DNA of 64,000 bases, taken from the NCBI RefSeq assembly GCF_003201955.1, contig NZ_QJJM01000008.1, positions 124,001 to 188,000 on the forward strand, given 5' to 3'. This stretch comes from Blastomonas natatoria. GTDB taxonomy: Bacteria > Pseudomonadota > Alphaproteobacteria > Sphingomonadales > Sphingomonadaceae. Made by a program: the position numbers and the translations under genes. Each line of letters begins with the position of its first letter. Position 1 is the first letter of the stretch. This document shows positions 54,379-64,000 of the stretch, in pieces. The notes below the pieces were generated by a model that saw only the letters and a list, made by a program, of their open reading frames with translations, did no database searches and had not been told where the DNA came from.

Positions 54379-54849
54379 ATGATCGGCTACCGCCTTGCGG
54401 CCTGCGCCTTGGCCCTTGTTTCCGCCGCACACGCCAGCCCGGTACTGGCTGCAACACCGTCGCAATTGGCTGAAGCGCAGCGCTATGTCGAAACCATCTA
54501 CAAGCGGTTGCCGGGCAGTTTCGATTACCGCACGGTCCGTTACGCCCCGACGCTGAAAGCCCTGATCGCCAGGGATGATGCCTGCGCCCGAAAGGCCGGC
54601 GGGATCTGCGCGATCGATTCCGTGCCGTTCTGCGACTGTCAGGACACCAGCGCCGATTATCGGCTGCTGCGCAGCGCCGTGATGGCCAAGGGCCGGTCGG
54701 GCGCAAGGGTAATGGTCGAAATGCGCAATTTCGGCAAGGTGCGCTATGCAGTCGATCTGGTACTGAGCAACGACAAGTGGTTCGTCTCCGATATCACCAC
54801 GCCCTCCACGCCGAGCCTGGTTGCACGGTTGCAGAGGGACCTGAAATAG
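54379..54849 (+). CDS. Exported DUF3828-like protein
   Basis: 156 residues with a signal peptide (MIGYRLAACALALVSAAHA, cleavage near ASPVLAA). The mature part has the DUF3828 layout: a helix AEAQRYVETIYKRLPG, then YAPTLKALIARDD, SVPFCDCQDTSADY and the strand VRYAVDLVLSNDKWFVSDI. Cys residues at FCDCQD may form a disulphide with the ACARKAGGIC segment. Function unknown. ATG 54379 has TGGGGA upstream; a GTG three codons earlier is possible. Confidence 0.78.
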   Translation: MIGYRLAACALALVSAAHASPVLAATPSQLAEAQRYVETIYKRLPGSFDYRTVRYAPTLKALIARDDACARKAGGICAIDSVPFCDCQDTSADYRLLRSAVMAKGRSGARVMVEMRNFGKVRYAVDLVLSNDKWFVSDITTPSTPSLVARLQRDLK

Positions 54850-54959
54850 CCCTTGGCGGCTGGCCCTCCCGCCAGCAGCGGGGGCGCCAGGCCATGCACG
54901 GGCTTGCGCATTTCCGTTAGCCCGGTAGGACGCTTCCCAGGGAGCATAAGGGCAGGATC

Positions 54960-56276
54960 ATGGACCGCAAACTTACCTGGTATATTTTCGCCGGCATGGT
55001 GCTCGGCGTGGCGGTCGGTTATGCCGTCCATGTCGGCGTCGCGGCGGACAGTCCGATGTTCGAATATATCACCAAGACGTTCAAGCTGCTCTCGGACATC
55101 TTCCTCAATCTCATCAAGCTGCTGGTCGCGCCGCTGGTACTCTCGACCATCGTCGTCGGCATCGCGCATATGGGCGACAGCAGCGCCCTGGGCCGAATCG
55201 GCGTGCGCGCACTGACCTGGTTCATCACTGCGAGCTTCATTTCGATCGCGCTGGGCCTGCTGATGGTCAACCTGTTCCAGCCCGGCATCGGCGCACCGAT
55301 CCCTGAAGCAGCCGAAGCCGCCAAGATGGTGGGCGAAGTCAAGAAGCTCGACGCCTGGGAGTTCACGCTGTCGATCTTTCCCAAGAACGCGCTCGAGGCG
55401 CTGGCCACCAACAACATCCTGCAGATTCTGGTGTTTTCCATCTTCGCCGGCGTGGCATTGTCGGCGATCGGCGAGAAGGGCGCGGCCCTGGTGCGCGGGT
55501 CCGAAGCCCTGGCCGAAATGATGCTGCAGATCACGGGCTATGTGATGCGTTTTGCACCGGTTGCGGTATTCGGCGCCATTGCCAAGGTCGTGGCAGGAAG
55601 CGGGCTGGCGATCCTGGGCACCTATTTCGAGCTGCTCGTGGAATTCTACCTCTCGCTGGTGCTGCTGTGGATCATCCTGCTGACGATGGGCTGGATTTTC
55701 CTGCGGGCCAAGATCTGGCAGCTGATCCGCTATATCCGCGAACCGCTGCTCATCGCATTCTCGACCGCCTCGTCCGAGGCCGCGCTGCCCAAGATGTTCG
55801 AACAGCTCGACCGCTTCGGCGTGCCGCGCCGCATCTCGGGCTTCATGCTGCCCCTGGGCTACAGCTTCAACCTCGACGGGTCGATGATGTACATGAGCTT
55901 TGCGACGCTGTTCATCGCGCAGGCCTATGGCATCGAACTGTCGATCACCACGCAGATCCTGATCCTGCTCACGCTGATGGTCTCTTCCAAGGGCATCGCC
56001 GCCGTGCCGCGCGCCAGCCTGGTGGTGATCACCGGTACGCTGGCGCAATTCGGCCTGCCGGTCGAGGGCGTGGCGATCATCCTCGCCATCGACCAGTTCC
56101 TCGACATGGGCCGCACCGCGACCAATGTCGTCGGCAACGCGGTCGCCACCAGCGTCATCACCAAATGGGAAGGCATGCTGGAAGTGCCCGAGCCAGCGGA
56201 AATGGAGCTTCCCCATGCACCGCACGACACGCCCGAGCATGGCAAGCGCGGACTCGATCTCCCTGTCGGCGAATAA
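54960..56276 (+). CDS. Dicarboxylate/amino acid:cation symporter (DAACS family)
   Basis: 438 residues. The re-entrant serine motif is FSTASSEAALPKMF, the sodium/substrate loop is GYSFNLDGSMMYMS, and the C-terminal substrate region is LDMGRTATNVVGNAVATSVI. It imports C4-dicarboxylates or acidic/neutral amino acids with protons or sodium; which substrate is not decided by the visible motifs. The gene stands alone with a terminator immediately after it. Confidence 0.92.
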   Translation: MDRKLTWYIFAGMVLGVAVGYAVHVGVAADSPMFEYITKTFKLLSDIFLNLIKLLVAPLVLSTIVVGIAHMGDSSALGRIGVRALTWFITASFISIALGLLMVNLFQPGIGAPIPEAAEAAKMVGEVKKLDAWEFTLSIFPKNALEALATNNILQILVFSIFAGVALSAIGEKGAALVRGSEALAEMMLQITGYVMRFAPVAVFGAIAKVVAGSGLAILGTYFELLVEFYLSLVLLWIILLTMGWIFLRAKIWQLIRYIREPLLIAFSTASSEAALPKMFEQLDRFGVPRRISGFMLPLGYSFNLDGSMMYMSFATLFIAQAYGIELSITTQILILLTLMVSSKGIAAVPRASLVVITGTLAQFGLPVEGVAIILAIDQFLDMGRTATNVVGNAVATSVITKWEGMLEVPEPAEMELPHAPHDTPEHGKRGLDLPVGE

Positions 56277-56279
56277 GAA

Positions 56280-56312
56280 AAAGGGCCAGCCGTTCCGCAC
56301 GGCTGGCCCTTT
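56280..56312. terminator. Bidirectional terminator between the symporter and pal
   Basis: AAAGGGCCAGCCG (56280-56292) pairs perfectly with CGGCTGGCCCTTT (56300-56312) around a 7-base loop. On the minus strand the stem is followed by TTTTTCTTATT, so the best U-run serves the pal transcript; on the plus strand it ends the symporter mRNA. Confidence 0.87.
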
Positions 56313-56337
56313 GGCATTTCAGGATTGATGCGGACGA

Positions 56338-56856
56338 TCAGTCGATCGTCACCGTCACCGCGCGGCGGTTCTGCGCCCAGCTTGCTTCATCCGAACCCAT
56401 CGCGGCGGGGCGTTCCTTGCCATAGCTGACCACGCGCAGGCGCGATTCGCTGACGCCCAGCGACACCAGATAGTTCTTGGCGGCATTGGCGCGGCGTTCA
56501 CCGAGTGCGAGGTTGTAATCGCGCGTGCCGCGCTCGTCGGCATGGCCTTCGATGATCGCCTGCTTGTTGGGATATTGTGCCAGCCACTGCGCCTGGCTCT
56601 GCAGCGTCATCTGGTCGTCGGCATCGACATTGTAACGATCGAGATCGAACAGGATGCGGTCGGAGCGGACCTTGGCCAGGAAATCGGCCTGGCTACCGGG
56701 CACGGGCACGTTGCTGACGCCCGAATTGTCCTGTCCGACCGAATTGTCGACAGCCGGACCCGGCGCGGGGGGCAGCTCGGGCGGGGCCTTCTTGGCGCAG
56801 GCGCCCAATGCGATGACGGCGGTGGCCAGGACAAGCGTGTTGCGGACAGTTCTCAT
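56338..56856 (-). CDS. pal: Peptidoglycan-associated lipoprotein Pal
   Basis: 172 residues. The lipobox is LGAC with C20 acylated. The C-terminal OmpA-like domain binds peptidoglycan: FDLDRYNVDADDQ, IIEGHADERGTRDYNLALGERRA and VVSYGKERP. It anchors the outer membrane and is recycled by TolB. AAGGAG precedes ATG 56856. It is the last tol-pal gene, with 182 bases between it and tolB that contain only short hairpins. Confidence 0.96.
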   Translation of the reverse strand: MRTVRNTLVLATAVIALGACAKKAPPELPPAPGPAVDNSVGQDNSGVSNVPVPGSQADFLAKVRSDRILFDLDRYNVDADDQMTLQSQAQWLAQYPNKQAIIEGHADERGTRDYNLALGERRANAAKNYLVSLGVSESRLRVVSYGKERPAAMGSDEASWAQNRRAVTVTID

Positions 56857-57038
56857 CGATCGTCTCCTTCTTGTGTGGGGCCATACAGACGACACAGACT
56901 TGGCCCTGTGGGGAATTTGCGGGGTGTCTGGCAGAATGCCGGTCGGGCCCCATGATGAAACATAACCAATGTTAACCTGAAGGAAGTCTGACTCCATTCA
57001 TCGCAAGGGTAAACCCTTGGAAGCCGCAAAAGGCTCCA

Positions 57039-58469
57039 TCAGGGAAGAATCGGACCCCAGGCCGGGTCAGAGCCATCCACCGGGGTGGGCAGGCGGCGTT
57101 CGTTGGCGCCGGTCAGGTCCACCTGCCACACCGTAGAGCTGACCGCTCCGCGCCCGGTGCGGAAGAACTGGATCACGCGGCCGTTGGGCGCCCAGGTCGG
57201 GGCCTCGTCCTGCCAGCTGTTGGTCAGCAGCCGCTCGCCGCCGCCCGATGGGCTCATGACGCCGATGCGGAAATTGCCCTGCATCTTAGTGAACGCGATC
57301 AAATCGCCGCGCGGGCTCCATTCGGGCGTCGCATAGCGCCCGCCGCCAAAGCTGATGCGGCGCTGGTTCGATCCGTCGGCGTTCATCACATAGAGCTGCT
57401 GGCCGCCGCTGCGATCGCTTTCGAATACGATCTGGCTGCCATCGGGCGAGAAGCTGCCGCCGACATCGATGCCTGGACCGTCGGTGAGGCGCACCGGCGT
57501 GCCGCCCTCGGCCGGGATCTTGTAGATATCGGTATTGCCGCCGATCGCCATTGAATAGAGCAGATAGCGGCCGTCGGGCGACCAGCGCGGCGCGAAGGTG
57601 GGGTTGCGGCTCTGCGTCACCAGCCGCTGACGGCCGGTGCCGACGTCATAGACATAGATGCGCGGATTGCCGTCGACATAGCTCAGATACGCGATCTGCT
57701 TGTAGTCGGGCGAAAAGCGCGGGGTCAGCGCGGTCGACTGGCCGTTGGTAATGAAGCGGTGGTTGGCGCCATCCGAATCCATGATGGCGAGGCGCTTGGT
57801 GCGGTTCCCCTTGGGGCCGGTCTCGGCAATATAGGCGATGCGGCTGTCAAAGAACGGGCTCTCGCCCGACAGGCGCGAATAGATGCTGTCGGCGCATTTG
57901 TGCGCGGCGCGGCGCCAGTCCGCCGGTTCGACGACAAAGCCCTGGCGGGTGAGCTCGCTACCCAGCGCTACGTCGTAGAGATAGCAGCCGACTGTGATCT
58001 TGCCGTCGCCGTTGGACTTGACGAAGCCCTGGATCAGCGCGGCGGCGCTGCGGCCCTGCCAATAGGGGAAGGTTGGCGCGGTCACCTCATCCACTGTGAT
58101 GCGCTTCACCGCATTGCGGCCGATCGGCTTGAACAGGCCCGAGCGGTCGAGGTCCGAGGCGATGACGTCGCTGATGCGGTTGCCCAGGTCCTCGGTGGTG
58201 CCTGCGAGCGTATTCTCGCTTTGCGGGGTGGGAAGTGCGGGGACCGCGATGACCAGGTCTGCGTTGCCGGCATTGTCCACATCCACCGCGAGCTGGGCGT
58301 GGGCGGGGGTGGTGGTGAGCAGCGCTGCAATCGCAGCAGACAATCCCAGCACCCACTTCCGTTTGTCCCGAGCGTGTCGAGGGACGTATGCGCTACCGTT
58401 CCGATCACGTCCCTCGACTTCGCTCGGGACAAACGGGGAAGGGGTGCGGGAGGGGTTAGGAATTCGCAT
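57039..58469 (-). CDS. tolB: Tol-Pal system protein TolB
   Basis: 476 residues in the longest form. The mature protein (after TTPAHA) has the N-terminal domain with QLAVDVDNAGNADLVIAV and a six-bladed propeller with repeats such as TALTPRFSPDYKQIAYLS, FAPRWSPDGRYLLYSM and GGSFSPDGSQIVFESD. It shuttles Pal with TolA. The first 35 codons are partly encoded by a palindromic repeat (translation contains FVPSEVEGR), so the true start is doubtful: GTG 58352 with GGAAG ahead is the alternative but would remove the KRK charge of the signal peptide. Confidence 0.93.
   Translation of the reverse strand: MRIPNPSRTPSPFVPSEVEGRDRNGSAYVPRHARDKRKWVLGLSAAIAALLTTTPAHAQLAVDVDNAGNADLVIAVPALPTPQSENTLAGTTEDLGNRISDVIASDLDRSGLFKPIGRNAVKRITVDEVTAPTFPYWQGRSAAALIQGFVKSNGDGKITVGCYLYDVALGSELTRQGFVVEPADWRRAAHKCADSIYSRLSGESPFFDSRIAYIAETGPKGNRTKRLAIMDSDGANHRFITNGQSTALTPRFSPDYKQIAYLSYVDGNPRIYVYDVGTGRQRLVTQSRNPTFAPRWSPDGRYLLYSMAIGGNTDIYKIPAEGGTPVRLTDGPGIDVGGSFSPDGSQIVFESDRSGGQQLYVMNADGSNQRRISFGGGRYATPEWSPRGDLIAFTKMQGNFRIGVMSPSGGGERLLTNSWQDEAPTWAPNGRVIQFFRTGRGAVSSTVWQVDLTGANERRLPTPVDGSDPAWGPILP
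58359..58436. repeat. Sphingomonad palindromic repeat inside the 5' end of tolB
   Basis: Two nearly complementary arms (58359-58387 and 58407-58436), the second one base longer, share the sequence of the repeat at 53193-53277 (arm words CGTCCCTCGAC and CTCGGGACAAACGG). The element lies between the annotated tolB start and the hydrophobic part of its signal peptide, in frame. Confidence 0.83.
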
Positions 58470-58472
58470 AGC

Positions 58473-59420
58473 TTACAATCCCAGATAGAAGGTTGGCTCG
58501 ATGGTCTGCCATTCCGCATAATATTGCGCGGGGAACTTGAACGGGGCGGCGCGGCGCACGGCGGCGATGGCGCGTTCCTTGTGCAGCGCTTCCTGCGCAC
58601 GGTTGCTGGCATTGACCCCGGTGGTGGTGGCCTGAGGGGTGCCGACGATATTGCCGCTTTCATCGAGCTTCACGACGACCCGCGTGCGCAAGAGTTCCGC
58701 GTCAGCACCGGTCGGCGGCACCCAGTGCGGCTTGACCTGGCGCAGCAGTTCGCGCTGCAACGAGGCGACGACCGCCGGGCCGATCGTGGCAGCAGGCGGC
58801 GTCTGCGCGCGGCTGGTCGAGGGCTTGTCGGTGACCCCTTCCAGAAAATCCTTGCCGATACGCGGCGCGCGCGCGGCCGCGTTGGGGCTGGCCTTGGCGG
58901 GCGACGAGGTGGAGGGCTTTGCCGCCGGCGTTGTCTTGGGACGATCCGGGCGACGACGCTCGGACGTGTCGGCGGGCGGTTTGGGCTTGGGCTTTTCGGC
59001 GGCCTTGGGCTGCGGCTTGGCGGGTGGCGGCGGGGTGCTGCGCGCGGGCTTGGGCACCGGCGCGGGGCGCGGCTTTTCCGCCGCCCTGGGCTTGGGCGGG
59101 GAGGGGCGCTCGATCGCCTTGGCCGCGGGCGGCTCGGGCCGCTTGACCGGGGGTGGAGGCGCAGGCTCGGGCTCGCTGGCCTCAGCAGGCGCGGCTTTCT
59201 CGACCTGCGGCGCGATCTCCGGCGCGGTCGCGGTTGCCGCCTCGACATTGGGCGTGGGGGATTCGGACTTCAGCCCGACCTCGTCGGTCAGCTGAACCTC
59301 GATCGGCTTGACCGGCATCTTCAGTTCGCTGCGGCTGGCGATACCCAGCGACAGCGCGGCGAACAGCGCGACATGGCCGACCACCGCTACCGAAAGCCCA
59401 AGACGCTCGCTCTTCTCCAT
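58473..59420 (-). CDS. tolA: TolA, Tol-Pal inner membrane linker
   Basis: 315 residues. One N-terminal helix (GLSVAVVGHVALFAALSLGI), a long Pro/Lys/Ala-rich linker (about 45-215) and a C-terminal domain with LRTRVVVKLDESGNIVG and AAPFKFPAQYYAEW, as in TolA/TonB C-termini. It transmits TolQR energy to Pal/TolB. It lies 3 bases upstream of tolB and 33 bases after tolR. Confidence 0.92.
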   Translation of the reverse strand: MEKSERLGLSVAVVGHVALFAALSLGIASRSELKMPVKPIEVQLTDEVGLKSESPTPNVEAATATAPEIAPQVEKAAPAEASEPEPAPPPPVKRPEPPAAKAIERPSPPKPRAAEKPRPAPVPKPARSTPPPPAKPQPKAAEKPKPKPPADTSERRRPDRPKTTPAAKPSTSSPAKASPNAAARAPRIGKDFLEGVTDKPSTSRAQTPPAATIGPAVVASLQRELLRQVKPHWVPPTGADAELLRTRVVVKLDESGNIVGTPQATTTGVNASNRAQEALHKERAIAAVRRAAPFKFPAQYYAEWQTIEPTFYLGL

Positions 59421-59453
59421 TCCTGTGCTCGTCAGCCTTTCGTCTTCAACCGG

Positions 59454-60615
<1,162 letters not shown>

Positions 60616-60619
<4 letters not shown>

Positions 60620-61110
60620 AGCGGGGACGGGTCTTTCTGGTCGGTATCAAGGATAGTGGTGAACGCCTCCACCCAAGCGCGCGGCTGGCGGATGGGACGC
60701 CCTTCGGGATTGATGAAGGCAGCGGTAACTTCTGCCTCCAGCAGTGTCTCGAACGATTCGACGACAGATTGGCTGCGCCGGATGACTCGTTGATGAATGA
60801 TGCACGCCGCAGCGCGCAGCCGTGTGACCTGGCTCATCACGATCAGCGCATCGTCCATTTTCGCCGGGCGGACGAACTTGAGCGCCATGTCGGCGACCGC
60901 ATAGACACCACTGCCGGTTTCGAACGTGCTGCGCTGGTCGATGCCGAGGCAGCTCAGCATGTCCGATCGCGCGCGCTCCAGATAGCGCAGATAGTTGGCG
61001 TGATAGACGATGCCGGAAAAATCGGTGTCCTCGAAATAGACGCGCAGCGCGAAATAGTGCGTGCGCCCCTCGAACCTGCCGCTGAACGGGATGATGTCGG
61101 GCGGAACCAT
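60616..61110 (-). CDS. ybgC: Tol-Pal associated acyl-CoA thioesterase YbgC
   Basis: 164 residues; hotdog fold with RVYFEDTDFSGIVYHANYLRYLERARSD, where the Asp of EDTDFSG is catalytic. It is conserved as the first gene of tol-pal operons and acts on short acyl-CoAs or acyl-ACP. ATG 61110 was preferred over the TTG two codons earlier. It overlaps tolQ by ATGA. Confidence 0.93.
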
Positions 61111-61264
61111 GGCCAACCGCTTAGAGTCTTTGCGACATCAAAGGCAAGGCTTGGCGGCCCGCATTGGAACATTAATGCCGATTGCCTGCTGCATTTTGCC
61201 CCCGACATTGCTATGGGGCTCGGCCCGGCTTATCCTGCCGGATTGATTTCTTGGAGTGAATGAC

Positions 61265-62638
61265 GTGGCAGTGAAGTGGACACCTGATAGCTGGCGGACC
61301 CAAGAGGCGCGGCATATCCCGGCGTATCGCGATGCTGCTGCGCTGGCGGAAGCCGAAGCCACGCTGAAGAATTATCCGCCGCTGGTATTTGCAGGCGAAG
61401 CACGCAGCCTGGAAAAGGAACTCGCGCGCGTCGCTGCGGGAGAGGCCTTCCTGCTGCAGGGCGGCGATTGCGCCGAGAGCTTCGCCGAGTTCCACCCGAA
61501 CAACATCCGCGATACTTTCCGCGTGCTGCTGATGATGGCGGTGGTGATGACCTTCGCCTCGAAGCGCCCGGTGGTGAAGCTCGGCCGCATGGCGGGCCAG
61601 TTCGCAAAGCCGCGCTCGGCCCCCACGGAGAAGCAGGGCGATGTCGAGCTGCCCAGCTATTTCGGCGACAATATCAACGGAATCGAGTTCGACCCCGCCG
61701 TGCGCGAGCCGGATCCATCGCGCATGGTCCGCGCCTATTCGCAGAGTGCGGCGACGCTCAACCTGCTGCGCGCCTTTGCCAGCGGCGGCTACGCCAGCCT
61801 GCAGCAGGTGCAGCAGTGGATGCACGATTTCATGGGCCGCAGCCCCTGGGCCGATCGCTATGCCGAGACAGCAGACCGGATCAGCGAGGCGATGGACTTC
61901 ATGCGCGCCTGCGGCATCAGCACCGATACCGTGCCGCAGTTGCAGGGCACCAGCTTTTACACCAGCCACGAGGCGCTGCTGCTGCCGTTCGAGGAAGCGA
62001 TGACGCGGCGCGATTCGCTGACCGGCGACTGGTATGACACCAGCGCGCATTTCCTGTGGATCGGCGACCGCACCCGCTTCGAAGGCTCTGCGCATGTCGA
62101 GTTCCTGCGCGGCATCGGCAACCCGATCGGCATCAAGTGCGGGCCTAGCCTGAGCACCGACGCGCTGCTGAACATGCTCGACACGCTGAACCCCATGCGC
62201 ATTCCGGGCCGGATGACGCTGATCAGCCGTTTCGGGCACGACAAGGTCGAGGCGGGCTTGGCTCCGCTGGTCCGCGCAGTGAAGAAGGAAGGCCATCCGG
62301 TCATCTGGTCGTGCGACCCGATGCACGGCAATGTCGTGAAGTCCGAAAGCGGCTTCAAGACGCGGCCGTTCGAGCGGATCATGGCCGAACTGCGCGGCTT
62401 CTTCGCCGTGCACCGCGCCGAGGGCACGCATGCCGGCGGCATCCATATCGAGATGACCGGGCAGAATGTCACCGAATGCACCGGCGGCGCAATCGCGATC
62501 ACCGACGAGGCCCTGGGCGACCGCTATCACACGCATTGCGACCCGCGCCTCAACGCGGCGCAGTCGCTGGAAGTCGCCTTCGAGGTGGCCGAGATGCTCA
62601 ATGCGGAAGTCTCTGCCTCGGCGCGCAAGGCAGCATGA
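61265..62638 (+). CDS. 3-deoxy-7-phosphoheptulonate synthase, class II
   Basis: 457 residues, the first step of the shikimate pathway (PEP plus erythrose-4-phosphate). The plant/actinobacterial-type class II motifs are [11 protein letters not shown] (metal Cys69), [19 protein letters not shown] and CDPMHGN, with a [15 protein letters not shown] stretch. GTG 61265 has TTGGAG about 8 bases ahead and begins [10 protein letters not shown], the family start. The TGA overlaps the next gene by 4 bases. Confidence 0.96.
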   Translation: MAVKWTPDSWRTQEARHIPAYRDAAALAEAEATLKNYPPLVFAGEARSLEKELARVAAGEAFLLQGGDCAESFAEFHPNNIRDTFRVLLMMAVVMTFASKRPVVKLGRMAGQFAKPRSAPTEKQGDVELPSYFGDNINGIEFDPAVREPDPSRMVRAYSQSAATLNLLRAFASGGYASLQQVQQWMHDFMGRSPWADRYAETADRISEAMDFMRACGISTDTVPQLQGTSFYTSHEALLLPFEEAMTRRDSLTGDWYDTSAHFLWIGDRTRFEGSAHVEFLRGIGNPIGIKCGPSLSTDALLNMLDTLNPMRIPGRMTLISRFGHDKVEAGLAPLVRAVKKEGHPVIWSCDPMHGNVVKSESGFKTRPFERIMAELRGFFAVHRAEGTHAGGIHIEMTGQNVTECTGGAIAITDEALGDRYHTHCDPRLNAAQSLEVAFEVAEMLNAEVSASARKAA

Positions 62639-62808
62639 GCGAGCGGCGGGTCATCGTCCAGAAGGAGGTCGTGCGCAATGGCGTCGGCTTCGGCAGCGCG
62701 CTCGCCATCGCGATCAGCTATACCGCGCACAAGTCGGTGCTCTGGGCGATCATCCACGGCTTTTTCTCGTGGTTCTATGTGGTCTATTTCCTGCTGACAC
62801 GGGATTAG
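62635..62808 (+). CDS. Small membrane protein (57 residues) coupled to DAHP synthase
   Basis: [20 protein letters not shown] is followed by a hydrophobic helix [20 protein letters not shown] and a second span [15 protein letters not shown]. The ATG overlaps the DAHP synthase stop (ATGA), so it is probably translated by coupling. No named family is recognised, but its coherence with the operon makes it a real gene. Confidence 0.7.
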   Translation: MSERRVIVQKEVVRNGVGFGSALAIAISYTAHKSVLWAIIHGFFSWFYVVYFLLTRD

Positions 62809-62819
62809 ACCTATCTGTT

Positions 62820-62919
62820 CCCCTCCCTGGCCAGGGAGGGGCAAGGGGTGGGTCGTCTGCACCAGCGGTGCATCTGGAAGCTTCATCCACCCCCAGACCC
62901 TCCCATGAAGGGAGGGGCG
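62820..62919. repeat. CCCCTCCC-type palindromic repeat region
   Basis: A 22-base perfect palindrome (62820-62841, arm CCCCTCCCTGG) is followed by CACCAGCGGTG and CCCTCCC-ATGAA-GGGAGGG (62898-62916). It resembles the first hairpin at 34832. It could terminate the DAHP operon. Confidence 0.75.
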
Positions 62920-62942
62920 CAAGATAAATAAAAGGGGAACGC

Positions 62943-64000
62943 ATGACCATCCGCCGTTTTGTTGCCACGCTTGCGTTGAGCGCCACTCTCCTCGCACCCG
63001 CGATCGCGCAGGATGCCGGCGCCGCCAAGACCGCGCTGGCGGGCGATTATGATCGGATCGTCAAGGAACTGATCACCATCACCGAAATCCCCGCGCCGCC
63101 ATTCGGCGAACAGGCGCGTGCGGCATATTTCCTCCAGCAGTTCAAGGCTCTGGGTCTGACGGAGGCGACCATCGATGCCGAGGGCAATGTCACCGGCATA
63201 AGGCGTGGTACGGCCCCGGCTGGCGGCCCGCTGGTCGCGATCACTGCACATCTCGACACCGTCTTTCCCAAGGGCACCGATGTGACAGTGCGGCGGGAAG
63301 GCAATACGCTGAACGCCCCCGGTGTCGGCGACGATACGGTCGGGCTGACCGGACTGCTCGCCTGGATCCGCGCGATGAACGCCGCCAAGGTGCAGACGAA
63401 GCATGACATATTGTTCGTTGCGACCGTGGGTGAGGAAGGGCCGGGTGACCTGCGCGGCGTGCGCCACCTGTTCACCAGGAACGGCTACAAGGACCGGATC
63501 GCCGCGTTCGTCTCGGTCGACGGATCGGACCCCTCGCGCATCGTCAACCAGGCGGTCGGCTCGAAGCGTTACAATGTCGCGTTCACCGGCCCCGGCGGAC
63601 ACAGCTATGGCGCGTTCGGGATCGTCAACCCGATGGTCGCGATGGCCGATACCGTCCGCCGTCTGTACGAGACCGATGTGCCGGCCAATCCGCGCACCAG
63701 CTATGCCGCCAGTGTCGTCTCGGGCGGTACTTCGGTCAATTCGATACCCGACCGCATAGAATTGCAGGTCGATATGCGCTCGCCCGACCCGAAGGCGCTG
63801 GACCGGCTTGAAAAGCGCTTCCTGCAGATCGTCGACGAAGCGGTCACGGCCGAAAATTACGCGCGATCGACCAATGTGGGTATGGTAGCAGCAGAAAAGA
63901 CCCGGATCGGCGATCGCCCCGCAGGCGGCACGGCGGACACGCACCCGCTCGTCGTCACCAGCCGCAGGGTGCTGGCCGAGCACGGATTTGAAACGCAGCT
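62943..64000 (+). CDS. M20 family peptidase, exported, C-terminus cut off by window edge
   Basis: The frame starts at ATG 62943 (after GGGGAACGC) and is open to the right edge (352 full codons). A signal peptide (FVATLALSATLLAPAIAQ) implies export. The M20 metal motifs are ITAHLDTVFP, the bridging Asp of PGVGDDTVGLTGLL and the catalytic/metal glutamates of VATVGEEGPGDLRG; GPGGHSYGAFG marks the dimerisation-lid His. It cleaves peptides or N-acyl amino acids, not distinguished here. The remaining C-terminal ligand lies outside the window. Confidence 0.9.
   Translation, partial: MTIRRFVATLALSATLLAPAIAQDAGAAKTALAGDYDRIVKELITITEIPAPPFGEQARAAYFLQQFKALGLTEATIDAEGNVTGIRRGTAPAGGPLVAITAHLDTVFPKGTDVTVRREGNTLNAPGVGDDTVGLTGLLAWIRAMNAAKVQTKHDILFVATVGEEGPGDLRGVRHLFTRNGYKDRIAAFVSVDGSDPSRIVNQAVGSKRYNVAFTGPGGHSYGAFGIVNPMVAMADTVRRLYETDVPANPRTSYAASVVSGGTSVNSIPDRIELQVDMRSPDPKALDRLEKRFLQIVDEAVTAENYARSTNVGMVAAEKTRIGDRPAGGTADTHPLVVTSRRVLAEHGFETQ

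Noticed and set aside
53537-54473. Several overlapping open frames in the candidate RNA region
   Set aside because: No ribosome sites, no domains, irregular composition, and they cross the terminator stem.

Overview
The window is a GC-rich, gene-dense stretch of bacterial chromosome, very probably from the Sphingomonadales (Alphaproteobacteria: Sphingomonas, Sphingopyxis, Blastomonas and relatives). The main pointers are a serine palmitoyltransferase with its acyl carrier protein and a ceramide-type reductase (sphingolipid synthesis), a type-B PutA, a class II DAHP synthase, an alpha-type tol-pal cluster, and the short palindromic intergenic repeats usual in sphingomonads (Nudix, Pycsar-type and DUF families also fit). 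There are no insertion sequences, prophage genes, rRNA operons or CRISPR arrays. One tRNA (Thr, UGU) is present.

Layout. 1-4.0 kb: an exported amidohydrolase (cut by the left edge), a DUF885 hydrolase and a flavin-reductase-like protein. 4.0-10.8 kb: a nitrilase divergent from a tightly coupled aromatic operon: gentisate 1,2-dioxygenase, an FAH-family hydrolase, a fused salicylyl-CoA 5-hydroxylase/OYE reductase, a MarR regulator, a hotdog thioesterase and a GFA protein. It reads as the CoA-dependent salicylate (or related hydroxybenzoate) to gentisate route with ring cleavage, but lacks the CoA ligase. 10.8-23.8 kb: two c-di-GMP proteins, purine genes purC/purS/purQ split by an M16 peptidase, a crotonase and parC. 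23.8-34.8 kb: tRNA nucleotidyltransferase, CoA pyrophosphatase, DUF1285, GNAT, DUF1499, thioesterase, sodC, a TonB-like protein, tRNA-Thr, a serine hydrolase, a BrnT toxin with an atypical BrnA-like partner, rarA and a PadR regulator.

35-45 kb: putA, a Nudix-DUF47 fusion followed by a Pit phosphate transporter, the sphingolipid genes spt-acp-reductase with an oppositely oriented DUF5706 (Pycsar-effector-like) membrane gene inside them, and proB. 45-53 kb: obgE, clpS, a patatin-like lipoprotein, murA, an RHH/DUF1801 pair, a yybP-ykoY (manganese) riboswitch in front of a TMEM165/GDT1 exporter, argG and DUF3429. 53.2-54.4 kb has no credible protein gene. It holds a perfect inverted pair of DnaA boxes followed by about 0.74 kb of hairpin-rich, purine-biased sequence ending in a strong intrinsic terminator: a candidate large structured RNA and the most unusual object here. 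54.4-61.1 kb: a DUF3828 protein, a dicarboxylate symporter and ybgC-tolQ-tolR-tolA-tolB-pal. The right end has class II DAHP synthase, a microprotein and an M20 peptidase cut by the edge.

Gene ends overlap by 1-4 bases in many places (ATGA/TGATG junctions), so several operons are probably translationally coupled. Most starts were chosen from Shine-Dalgarno spacing and family N-termini. All functional calls rest on recognised motifs and gene order, not on database searches.
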